Source of the DNA: JBDKJS01 sp039806065
GTDB lineage: Bacteria; Bacteroidota; Bacteroidia; AKYH767-A; 2013-40CM-41-45
Direction of reading: 5' to 3'
Assembly: GCA_039806065.1 (NCBI GenBank)
Contig: JBDKJS010000144.1
Location: 1 to 22,131 of the forward strand
Length of the DNA: 22,131 nucleotides
A program made the position numbers and the translations under genes. This document shows positions 1 through 11,100 of the stretch, in pieces (position 1 is the first letter of the stretch; every line of letters begins with the position of its first letter). Under the pieces are notes generated by a model, which saw only the letters and a program-made list of their open reading frames with translations, was not told where the DNA came from and searched no databases.

Positions 1-1607
1 AAATAATGCAAGACATAGAGGCCCGTCTTGGAGAAATGTTTACCGAACGAATAGGTAAAACAGGTAGACAAGTAATTATTTCGGCTGATGTGGAAGAAGT
101 AATTAATATAATGGGAAAGCCCGAAGAGTTTGCTGACAATGCTGACAACGCTGGTGCTCCTTCAGTAGATCCTGTAGGCAATACCGGAACTTTTAAGAAG
201 CGGCTGTTCAGAAACCCGGATGAGAAGGCAGTAGGTGGTGTGTGTGGTGGTATAGCCAGTTATTTTGGTTGGGATCCTGTTTGGGTGCGTATCGCATTTT
301 TTGCACTGATTTTTTTCGGTTTCTTATCACTTTGGGTTTATATTATTCTTTGGATTGTAGTGCCTGAAGCTAAAACTGCTGCCGAAAAGTTACAAATGAA
401 AGGAGAGCCTGTGACGGTAAGCAGCATTGAAAAAAATGTAAAAGAAGAATTGGAGGGAATTAAATCGAGAATGGACAAAGGCAAAACACTGGATGGAACT
501 CCATTTAGCAGATTTTTTGATACGCTTGGAGATATATTAAAATCCATATTTTTAGTTTTAGGCAAAGTGGTGGCGGTGTTTGTGGTGATCATTGGATTTA
601 TTGTATTAGGTGCATTGATGACTAATTTAATTTGGTTAATTAATGAGCCGGGAGTAATCATTCACGGTAGCGATTTGCCTGCACAATTTTATAATGTACT
701 AGAACCTAGCCAATGGATTGGTGTTTGGATAACCGCCTTCCTGGTTTTGGGAATACCGGTGATCATGCTCATCTATGCCGCTTTTAAATCATTGTTTAAT
801 GTAAAGTATAAGTCTACGGCTATCAATTTTACCGCTTTAAGTTTGTGGGTGATTGGTATCATCTTGGGCTTTTATATGGCGGTAAATATTAGTAAAGAGT
901 GGCAAAGCCGTGAGCAAGTAACACAGCTCATTACACCAGAGGCGCCTGCTGATAGCACCATTAGAATTTTAATTAATACTGGAAGCAACAATAATTACGA
1001 TGATGATTTTTTTAGATTTGGATGGCATGAAAGTGACGTGTTTTACACTAAATTTCAAATAGAGAAAAGCGTAAATGGTAAGTTTGAAATTGAAAAAAGA
1101 ATGAGTGGGAGCGGTGCTAGCACCAGCGAAGCACAAAAAAATGCTGCCGCTATTCAGTATGATATTATACAGAATGGAAATGAATTTAACCTTAGCAGAA
1201 ACTATAAAATACAGCCTGCAATGAAGTACAGGGCTCAAAAATTAAAACTGGTATTTAAGGTGCCGGCAGGATATAAAGTTTACTTAGGGAGCAATACTGA
1301 TTGGATGTTTTATGATTTGAAGAACGAACAAAATATTATTGATGAAGATATGACTAACCGCACTTGGTTGATGACGAGTGATGGATTGCTCAAGTGTATA
1401 GACTGTGATGGCTCTGAGGATCGACTATTTTCTGAAAGTAGATCGACCGAAGTAAATATCAATGGCACTATAGATGTGAGTGACAAAGGCGTGAAGATAA
1501 ATGCCGATAATGCAAAGATTAAAATAGATGAAAATGGCGTAAAAATTTCAGCAGATGGGAAGGAGATTGTAAAGATTGATAGCGGTAATGTGATAATTAG
1601 AAAGTAA
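1..1607 (+). CDS. PspC-domain membrane protein, 5' end outside window
   Basis: Membrane protein of the PspC family, probably involved in envelope stress or cell-surface signalling; its exact role in Bacteroidota is unknown to me. The first ATG (position 6) is probably internal. The frame stays open to the left edge, and the first residues (DIEARLGEMFTERI, then VINIMGKPEEF) match the stretch that, in family members I recall, follows about 40-50 residues of N-terminal sequence. Counting from that ATG, the PspC domain spans about residues 64-122 (RNPDEKAVGGVCGGIA, then a hydrophobic helix near 94-120). Further membrane segments lie near 179-212, 237-260 and 276-293. The C-terminal ~230 residues are predicted outside the membrane and end in short beta repeats (VKINADNAKIKI, VKISADGKEIVKI) like an adhesin-type beta-helix. 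A PadR-like regulator often precedes such genes, but that would lie outside the window. A strong terminator follows. Confidence 0.88.
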   Translation, partial: IMQDIEARLGEMFTERIGKTGRQVIISADVEEVINIMGKPEEFADNADNAGAPSVDPVGNTGTFKKRLFRNPDEKAVGGVCGGIASYFGWDPVWVRIAFFALIFFGFLSLWVYIILWIVVPEAKTAAEKLQMKGEPVTVSSIEKNVKEELEGIKSRMDKGKTLDGTPFSRFFDTLGDILKSIFLVLGKVVAVFVVIIGFIVLGALMTNLIWLINEPGVIIHGSDLPAQFYNVLEPSQWIGVWITAFLVLGIPVIMLIYAAFKSLFNVKYKSTAINFTALSLWVIGIILGFYMAVNISKEWQSREQVTQLITPEAPADSTIRILINTGSNNNYDDDFFRFGWHESDVFYTKFQIEKSVNGKFEIEKRMSGSGASTSEAQKNAAAIQYDIIQNGNEFNLSRNYKIQPAMKYRAQKLKLVFKVPAGYKVYLGSNTDWMFYDLKNEQNIIDEDMTNRTWLMTSDGLLKCIDCDGSEDRLFSESRSTEVNINGTIDVSDKGVKINADNAKIKIDENGVKISADGKEIVKIDSGNVIIRK

Positions 1608-1637
1608 TTTTTTTTATTCTTTTAGTGAAGTGAAAGG

Positions 1638-1669
1638 AGGCTGATTCATGAAAATGAACAGCCTTTTTT
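1638..1669 (+). terminator. Rho-independent terminator after the PspC gene
   Basis: A near-perfect hairpin starts 30 bases after the stop codon. AGGCTG (1638-1643) pairs with CAGCCT (1659-1664), and after one unpaired A, TTCAT (1645-1649) pairs with ATGAA (1654-1658). The loop is GAAA, and a run of six T follows (1664-1669). It separates the PspC gene from the non-coding region and the giant gene. Confidence 0.85.
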
Positions 1670-1745
1670 GTTTTCAATTTTATAGTTATTACAATATTGC
1701 ATGAACGTATAAATATACAACGGATGATAGTGGCAGTTAGTTAAT

Positions 1746-1857
1746 GTGGCAGCCCCGGGCGAGCGGATTAGCTCCATTTTAATTTTTTTTTAAAATGGAC
1801 TATGAGCGAGCACGGGATGGTAGGCCGTGTAAAGGGCGGTGCTTTGGATGCTGCCCT
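1746..1857 (+). ncRNA. Putative structured RNA element (Flavo-1-like in appearance)
   Basis: A GC-rich island in AT-rich intergenic DNA with several nested pairings. GGCAGC (1748-1753) pairs with GCTGCC (1850-1855). CCCG (1754-1757) pairs with CGGG (1813-1816). A central hairpin pairs TCCATTTTAA (1773-1782) with TTAAAATGGA (1790-1799) around a loop of seven T, and GCTC (1771-1774) can extend it with GAGC (1804-1807). CACGG (1811-1815) could instead pair with CCGTG (1825-1829). The layout (AGCCCCG, AGCGG, an AT-rich hairpin closed by CC/GG, AGCG, CGGGA, then GCT and a run of A) resembles an element I remember as frequent between Bacteroidota genes and possibly catalogued as the Flavo-1 RNA. 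The name is from memory and unverified. Strand is inferred from that resemblance; function is unknown. Confidence 0.45.
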
Positions 1858-2186
1858 AAAAAATGTAAAAAAATGAGCTTCTGCGACACCTTTGGACTGA
1901 ATAAAGAGGTTGATATTATTTGATGGGGTCTTTTGAAAATTGAAATACTTTGATTAGATTGCTAGTGCTAAACCGGTACTGAAAACCAAGGACGATTCAA
2001 GTAAACCAAAGACCATAGCCAACCGATTTTGCACATTATAATAATCACAATTTGCGTTAAGATGATGATTGATGTGCTGATTTTTTTTGAGCGTGCTAGC
2101 TTCCGAGTTCGAAGAGGGATAAAGGGATAATTAGACTGTATTATTATAGTGGTAATTTTTTTTCATTCACCAATAAATGAGTTACC
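1858..2186. other. AT-rich intergenic stretch upstream of the giant gene
   Basis: About 330 bases with no ORF I would accept, no tRNA and no clear repeat. It must carry the promoter and leader of the giant gene unless transcription enters from the structured element upstream. I found no good match to the Bacteroidota -7 box TAnnTTTG. The closest string is TACTTTG at 1946-1952, one base short between TA and TTTG and without a TTG box at the usual distance. No Shine-Dalgarno sequence precedes the ATG at 2187, which is common in this phylum. Confidence 0.5.
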
Positions 2187-5100
2187 ATGATTAAACGCTT
2201 ACTTTTTTTAATGAGCATGTGCCTATTGGCTAATGCTAGCCTTGCACAGGTATATGTGATAGGTAATAGTAGTGTAAATACTTGCAGTGGCACTTTTTAC
2301 GACAGCGGCAACAATGGAGGTGGGTATGGCAACAATGAAAGTTATACAATGACTTTTTGTGCTTCCACATCAGGTCAATGTATAAGGGTGGCATTTACCA
2401 TGTTTGATACGGAGAGTGGCTATGATGAATTGGAAATATTTGATGGACCTAATACCGGAAGTACGTTATTAGGTGTGTATAGTGGAACTACCTTGCCGGG
2501 CACTATTACCTCTACTAGTGGGTGCTTGACTTTTAGGTTTACATCGGATTGGTTGTTTGCCTATGATGGGTGGGCAGCCACTTTGAGTTGTGTGAATTGC
2601 GCGAATGGCAATTGTTTGCAAACTTGTAATGGAGGGGCTGCACCTGCTAATGATGAATGTGCCAATGCTACGAATATAGGTTTATTGCCGGCTCCAGCGC
2701 CATGCCCTGGTGGAACAGGTGGTGTGGTAAATATCAATGGCACTAACTTGTGTGCCACTGCAGAAAATCCTTATACCTATCTTACCGGTTGCACACCAGC
2801 GGGCAATATGGCTTCGCCAGCGGCAAGTGTTTGGTATAGATTTGATATTACAGCTCCGCTGTTAAACATCAGTATTAGTGGTGGCGTGAATCAGCCTAAT
2901 TTAGGACTGTACAATGGAACCAACTGTGCTAATTTGATAGCTAGGGGTTGTGCCATAGGTGCAAACGGATTGTTGAATACCAGTTTTAATGGATTGGCTG
3001 CAGGCACTTATTATTTGCAGATCAGTGGGGGATCATTAACTGATCAATGTGACTTTACGCTTACGTTGCAAAATAATTTTGACTGTCAAGGTTGTGTGAT
3101 TCAAAGTGGATTAACTGTGAATCCACCCCCTGTAAATGGTGCATATATGGCTGGGCAGAATGTGACTTTTTGTTACACGGTGAATGATTACAACCAAACA
3201 TCGGCCAATTGGTTGCACGGAGTGGTGCCCACTTTTGGAGCAGGATGGAATCCTGCAACATTGGTTCCGGTAATGCCTACTAATTGCAGCGGTGCAGGTA
3301 CCTGGCAATGGATCAATGGCAATGTAACCAGTACTGCAACCGGATTGGTGACTGGATCAGGTTTTTATTATGACAGCCCGCTCGGTGATTTGAGTGGGGG
3401 ATATCCTGATAATAATCCAGGTGATAATTACGGAGATAATAATGCTGCCAATACTTGTGATTGGACATTTTGCTGGAGCATCAGCACTGATCCTCCGGCT
3501 CAGTGTGTGCAAGGGGCAAGTCTCAATATTACCATTGATACCTATGGCGATGGTGAAACAGGTAGCTGGACTTCAGTGGCGTGTACACAAGATCCACTTA
3601 CTTATTTTGCTGCTCAGCTAAATTGTTGCACACCGCCAACGGTGAATGTGGTGAATGCTGGCTGTGCAGGTGCTAGCGGATCGGCTACTGGAGTGGGTCA
3701 GGGTGCGGGTCCTTGGGATTATACTTGGCAGAACAATACAGGTGTAGTATTGCAAACTAATATAAATATTAATGGAACCAATACTGTTAATGGGCTTGCG
3801 CCAGGTAACTATGTGCTGCTAGTTACTGATGCTAACGGGTGTACCTCCAATGCTGCATTTACTATAGGTTCAAGTGCTGCCCTTAATGCAAATATCAGTA
3901 CTTCTACAAATGTGAGTTGTTTTAACGGGTCAAATGGTGCCGCTACTGTGGCTGTGGTTGGTGGAACTGCACCGCTTTCTTATAGCTGGAGTCCATCTGG
4001 CGGATCGGCTGCTACGGCTAGTAATTTAGTTGCAGGTAATTATACGGTAACGGTAACCGATGGTAATGGCTGTGTGACCAATGCAGTAGTAAATATTTTG
4101 CAGCCTACAGCATTGGCTTTGAATGCTGCTGCTGTTCCAGCAAATTGCAATGGAACTGCTACTGGCAGTGCTTTGGTAAATGCCAATGGTGGTACGGGAC
4201 CGTATGCCTACGCTTGGAGTCCAAGCGGTGGTTCTGGAAGTGCAGCCATAAATTTGGTAGCAGGAAATTATACAGTTACTGTGACTGATAGCAGAGGATG
4301 TGTGGAACAGGTAGCTGTTTCTGTATCGCAGCCTCCACCTATGATTGCAAATATAACTAATACTACAAATGTGCTTTGTAATGGAACTGCTACTGGTAGT
4401 ATCACCGCTACTGCTGCTGGTGGTACAGGACCCTATTCCTATCAATGGACCCCCTCTGGGGGTAGCACTGCCACAGCCAATGGTTTAATTGCTGGAAATT
4501 ATTCAATAACAATTACCGATGCTAATGGATGTACAGCGAATGCTGGTGCCAATGTAGCACAGCCCTTGGCGCTAACTTATGTATATGGCACCACTGCAGC
4601 TACTTGCGGACAAGCAAACGGCAGTGGATTTATCATAGTGAATGGTGGTAATGGGGTATATAATTATACATGGTCGCCAACAGGTGGCAACGCTGCCAGT
4701 GCTAATAATTTGGCAGCTGGTGGCTATACTATTCAAGTGACTGATGGTAATGGTTGTGTAATGAATGCCGCCCTTGCAATTGGCAATGGTGCGGGGCCTG
4801 CAGCATCGCTATCAAGTAGTAATGATGTTAGTTGTTTTGGTGGAAGCAATGGTAGTGCTAGTGTATCAGTAGTAGGAGGTTCCGGCCCATACTCTTACGC
4901 ATGGAGCCCCTCTGGAGGAAATGCTGCCAATGCAAGTGGCCTTAGCGCTGGAAATTATTCAGTAGCTGTAACGGATGTAAATGGATGTGTGAGTGTAGTA
5001 AACCTTACTATCAATGAACCCGCTGCGATCAATTTAAATATTAATGCAAATGATGTAATTTGTAATGGTGGTAATAGTGGTAGTGCCACTGTTGTGGCGA

Positions 5101-8100
5101 TAGGTGGATCTGGCCCTTACACCTACACTTGGTTACCAGTAGGTGGGAATGGAGCTGCTGCGAATTTACTAAATTCAGGAAATTATACTGTCAGTGTAAC
5201 GGATGCATTGGGATGTACTGCATTGGCTAATGTGGTTATTAATGAACCTGCACCTTTGGCACTTAATGTATCAGCCATAACAAATGCTACATGCTTTGGG
5301 ATGGGAAATGCGTCAGCTTCAGTATTGGGAAGTGGGGGTACAGGTGTGCTCAATTATAATTGGATGCCAGGCAATATAAACGGTGCGAGTATAAATAATT
5401 TGTATGCAGGTAATTATTCTGTTACATTGACAGATGCTTCAGGTTGTAATATAAGTATACCAGTGATTATAGCAGAACCTGCACAATTAAATTTAAATTT
5501 AGTTAATACTGCAACAGTTTCATGCTTTAATGCTTCAGATGGTGCTGCCACCGTGAGTGCAAGTGGTGGAAGTGGCGCTTATACCTATACATGGATGCCT
5601 GGTGCCTTAAATGGTAATAGTGTAGCAAACCTAAGTGCAGGGCTTTATACTGTTTCAGTAGCGGATGCTAATGGTTGTAATGATCAAATAAATGTTAGTA
5701 TTAGTGAACCTGCAGAATTGAGTGGGAGTATAGCTTCTACAAATGATGTAACGTGTAGTGGCGCTGCTGATGGTAGTATCACTATAAATGCTTCTGGAGG
5801 TACAGGTGCGTTGACTTTTGCTTGGATACCTGTAGGGCCAAATTCAGCTAACCTCACTGGACTGAATGGAGGAAATTATACTTGCACCGTTACTGATGCT
5901 AATGGTTGCGCAATTAATATACAAGCTACAGTTAATGAACCAACACTTTTGGTAGCAGCTATTGATAATGTGCAACATATTTCATGTGCAGGAGGTAATG
6001 ATGGATCAATATTACTCAGTGTTATAGGGGGGGCCACTGGATATAGTTACAATTGGTTACCCAATGTGAGCAATGTAAATGTCGCTAATGGTTTAGGTGC
6101 AGGAAATTATAACATCACTGTAACGGATGCAAATGGTTGCACTGCAGTTCTAAATACATCCATCATTGAACCATCACCGATGGTTGCAAATTTAATTGCT
6201 AATCAAAGCACTTGTGGATTAGCCAATGGAAGTTTGGCTGCCAATGTAAATGGTGGTACTGGAATTTATACCTATGCATGGAATCCTGCCTTAGGTAATT
6301 TGGCCAACCCTACAAACCTTAGCGCTGGAAATTACAACTTAACTATTACTGATGATAATGGATGCCAATTGTTAATGAATGCAGTAGTAGTAGACGCCCC
6401 AGGTGCTCTTATCAATTCAATAACAGTTTCAGATGTTTCATGCTTTGGGCAAGCCACTGGGTCATTAGACGCATTGGTAGTAGGTGGCACTGCACCGCTT
6501 AGTTTTAATTGGTCGCCTAATGGAGGAAGTGGTACTACTGCCAATAATCTTATAGCAGGCAATTACACCCTCACTGTCACAGATGGCAATGGTTGTGTAT
6601 CAACTAGTAATGCCATAGTTACAGAACCTTTACAACTCAATTTAAATATAATTAATAACTCAAATATTAGTTGCTTTGGAGGAAATGATGGTAGCATCAT
6701 TACACAAGGCAACGGAGGTACTGGTCCCTATAGCTATGATTGGGTACCAAATGTTAGTGTAAATAATTCGGCTACTGGTTTAGTTTCTGGAAATTATATC
6801 GTAACCATTACGGATGCTAATGGCTGTCAGCAAGTGGTCAATTCATTTCTTTCGCAGCCTGATGCACTAGCAAGCATAAGTACAACTTCCAACACTACTT
6901 GTGGTCAAAGTAACGGATCGGTTGCCATCGCCATGAACGGAGGCATGGCACCTTACAATTACAGCTGGATGCCAGCGCTTGGAAATGTGAGCAATGCAAC
7001 AGGATTACCTGCAGCAAACTATGCAGTAACTGTGACCGATGCTAATGGATGTATTCATAATTCAAATTTATTGGTGAACGCTGAAAGTGTGCCGCTGTTG
7101 AGCTTGAATCAAATTACGGATGTAAGTTGTAATGGAGGTAATGATGGTGGCATAACTAGTAGTATAAGTGGTGGTGTGGGCCCATTTACTTATTTGTGGG
7201 CACCAGCTGGAGGAAGTAATTCAATGGCATCCAATTTGGCGCCTGGGAATTATTCACTTACAGTAACTGATATGAATGGTTGTCAGAGTAGTTTTAACGC
7301 TACCGTTAATCAACCTTTAGCTATTAATCTAAACACTAGCGCTTCGCCAGCAGACTGCAACGGTGCACAGACAGGAAGTGCTAATGTATTGGCTAGTGGA
7401 GGCACTGGACCATACAGTTACTTATGGTCTAATGGAAATATTACCAATGCAATTAGCAATGTAACTGCAGGTAACTACCAAGTAACAGTTACAGATTTTA
7501 ATGGGTGTATTGCATTAGCTCAATTGCAAGTAACCGAACCTGACATGCTAAATGCAATGGCACAAACGGTGGATGTGGATTGCCATGGAAGCGCCACAGG
7601 TGCTATAGCTATAACTGCTAGTGGAGGCACGCAACCTTATGCTTTTTCTTGGTTGCCCAATGTTAGTGCTACTAATCTGGCACAAAATTTAGCCGTTGGT
7701 AATTACACCGTTTCCATTACTGATTTGAATGGATGCAATACGGTTTTGTTGCAGCCAATTGCTGAACCTTCGGCATTGAATGTAGTAATCAATACCAGTG
7801 ATGTAATCTGTAATGGCGATGTTAATGGATCTGTTCAAGCTATAGTGAATGGCGGGGTAGGACCGTATAATTATAATTGGTTGCCCGGAAATATAAATAT
7901 AGCAAATTTGGCTAATGTTGGAGCAGGGAATTACTCCCTACAAATTACTGATGCTAATGGCTGTAACTTAAATGCCAATACTACCATCAATGAACCAGCA
8001 TTATTGATGGCTAATATTATTCAGACAACGAATGTAACTTGTTTCAATGGTATGGATGGCACAGCCTCCATTGGAGTAACAGGAGGCACCGGTCCTTATA

Positions 8101-11100
8101 ATTATAATTGGAATCCGAATGGTGGGAATAATGCAAATGCAAGTAATCTAGCGGCCGGGGCTTATAGTGTTCAAGTGATCGATGCAAATGGATGCTTGGC
8201 CAATCAAAATTTACAAATAGCACAACCTGCTGATTTGACTTTAAATACTGTTCAAGTTGACAATGCCTCTTGTTTTGGATTGAATGATGGAAGCATTGTA
8301 TTAACGGCTAACGGTGGTAATGGCGGATTCACTTATACTTGGTTACCCAATGTAAGTAGTCAAAATATAGCTAATGGTTTAAATGCTGGAAACTATCAAG
8401 CAATCGTAACCGATGCCTTTGGATGTAGCGATCAGCTAAATATTAACATCAGTGAGCCACCGGCAATTGTTTTGAATACAATTACCAACGATGCTACCTG
8501 TGGTGCTACCAATGGTTCGGCAAGTGTAACTGCTGCAGGCGGAACGGGTGGGTATAGCTATAATTGGACACCTGGAAATGTGGTTGCTGCTAATATGGTA
8601 AATGTTTCGGCTGGCGCATATCAAATTACAGTAGTAGATGGTAATGGATGTTCGTCTTCTAATTTTGTAAATGTTGGCAATGCTGGTGCACCTACCGTGA
8701 ATATTAATCAAGTAACGAATGTTGGTTGCAATGGTGGAAGCAATGGATCGGCTAGTGTAGCAGTAAGTGGTGGAAATGCACCTTATTCTTATCAATGGAG
8801 CCCTGCAGGTGGAAATGCTGCAGTGGCTGTTGGATTAGTAGCAGGTAACTATGCTGTAACCGTTACCGATGCTAATGGGTGCATTGAAGGAGCTAACTTA
8901 ATAATCACCGAACCTGATCCTTTATTAATTTCTCCTTTACTCTCACATGTGCAATGTAATGGAGGAAATGATGGGGCAGCACAAGCATTGGTTAGTGGTG
9001 GTATAGCACCGTATGATTTTACATGGAGCAGCGGTCAACTAACAGCAGCAGCCAGTAATTTAGTAGCAGGGAATTATAGTGTGTTTATTACTGATTTTAA
9101 TGGTTGCATGGCCAACACTAATGTAACCATTCAAGAACCTTCACCCATTCAGATACAACTTGCAGCCAATCATTTATTATGTAATGGGGCTAGTACTGGT
9201 ACTATTACCTCCCTGGTTAATGGGGGGACAGGTACCTATCAGTATGTTTGGAATCCTGGAAATATCATTAGCAATAATTTAAATAATGCTACAGCAGGTA
9301 ATTATTCGCTAACCATTACCGATGCCAATGGTTGCGAAAGCACAGCCAATGAAGTTCTTATTGAACCGGCACCGATAAATTACAACACGCAAGTTGTGGA
9401 TGCTACCTGTAATGCTAGTAATGGTTCAGTAATGATTTTGCCTAGTGGAGGATCGGGCGGATATACAGTGGCATGGCAAGGAGGCTTTCCTAATGGAGCA
9501 TTGCTAAATAGTGTGGTGGCTGGAAATTACATTTTTACTATAACAGATAATAATAATTGTTCAGTACAAGATGTGGTTGCTGTGAATAATGCAGGAGCAC
9601 CTAGTATAAACGTAAATGCTGTTTCGCATGTGAGTTGTGCTGGCGGAAGTAATGGTTCAGCAAATATCTCCGTTTCTGGAGGAGCAGCTCCATATTCTTA
9701 TAGCTGGATACCTGGCGGGGCCACTACTTCAATAGTGAACAACTTAAGCGCAGGGAATTATATTGTGAATGTAACTGATAATAATAATTGTATTAGCTCC
9801 TTAAATATTAATATAAATGCCCCTACTCCTCTGGGCTTAACCACCAGTACTACTCAAGCCAATTGTGGTCAACAAAATGGTAGTGCTACAGCAAATGTGG
9901 TAGGCGGTGTAGGCCCGTATACTTACCTGTGGATGCCTGGGAATGTGATTTCTCCGATATTAAGTAATGTAGTAGCAGGTAATTATTCATTACAAATAAC
10001 AGATGCTAATGGTTGCCAAATGAATGGTGCCGCTATTGTAGCAAATGCTGGAGGTGGTATAGCAAGTATTGATAATTTTATGAATCCACTATGTAATGGT
10101 GGTAATGATGGAAGCTTAACTGCTGTCATTGCTGGAGGAACAGCTCCTTTTAGTTATGCTTGGTTGCCAGGTGGTGGCAACAATGCTATTGCCAATCAAT
10201 TGACTGCTGGAAATTACACAGTTACTATCACCGATGCTGCTGGCTGCATTGCTGCTGCAAGTTATACCTTGATAGATCCAGCCCCCATTGCAAATACAAT
10301 GAATGTTACTCCTTCAAGTTGCGGGTTTAGTAATGCTGCTGTTACAACACAGGTAACAGGTGGCACTGCTCCTTACTTTTATTTGTGGAGTAATGGAAGC
10401 ACACAAAGCAGCTTGCAAGCTATTAATGCCGGTAACTATTCTGTTACTATTTCTGATTCGCACGGCTGTACTTTGCCAGAATTGGTGATGATCAATAATC
10501 TTCAAGGACCTGTAGTGAATACACTCCAATTGCAAGATGCCTTGTGTAACAATACTCCAACAGGAAGCATCAGTGTATCAGCAGCAAGTGGCACAGCACC
10601 ATTTAATTACTCTTGGACAGGAATGACCGCTACCACACCTTCCATTACAGGTCTATATGCCGGCACTTATGAGGTATTGGTTAGTGATGCAAATGGATGT
10701 AGTACTACATTAAGTTTCAACATCCAAGAACCGCTACCGCTATCAAATGTAATGAATGCCACAGATGCACATTGCGCATTGCCCAATGGTGGTTTAGCAG
10801 CTACGGTAGCTGGTGGTAGTGCGCCTTACAACTTTTTGTGGACACCAGGTAATTTTAACAGTCCCTCTTTAACTAGTGTTTTTGCTGGCAATTATCAATT
10901 ACAAGTAACCGATAATAATGGTTGCTTATTTATTGACCAGGCGGTTGTGGCAGACTTACCGCCAGGAAGTATTGTGGTGAATAACATTGTTGATGTGGCA
11001 TGTTATAGTGATTCAACTGGCAGTATTGCCATCAGTCTCAGTGGTGGAACAGCGCCCTTCAATTATCTTTGGTCAAATGGTGCTACTCAAGCAGCAATCC

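Noticed and set aside
338..661. Reverse-strand ORF of 107 residues within the PspC gene, and another at 969-1238
   Set aside because: They lie wholly inside a well-supported gene on the other strand and show no recognisable domain.
1932..1952. Possible Bacteroidota promoter with TTTG at 1932 and TACTTTG at 1946
   Set aside because: The spacing between the boxes is only about 10 bases and the -7 box has one base too few between TA and TTTG, so it does not fit the known consensus.
4026..4445. Antisense ORF of 139 residues inside the repeat array, and similar ones at 8436-8795, 6332-6562 and 10314-10535
   Set aside because: They are low-complexity Ser/Thr/Ile/Cys translations of the reverse strand of the repeats, without start context or known motifs. 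The plus-strand frame is continuous and well conserved.
4802..9500. A ten-unit duplication suggested by B-type units at 5, 12, 15 and 22 (spacing 7, 3, 7)
   Set aside because: Beyond the positions of the B units, units 5-14 and 15-24 do not look more alike in order than expected. The three-unit blocks explain part of the spacing better.
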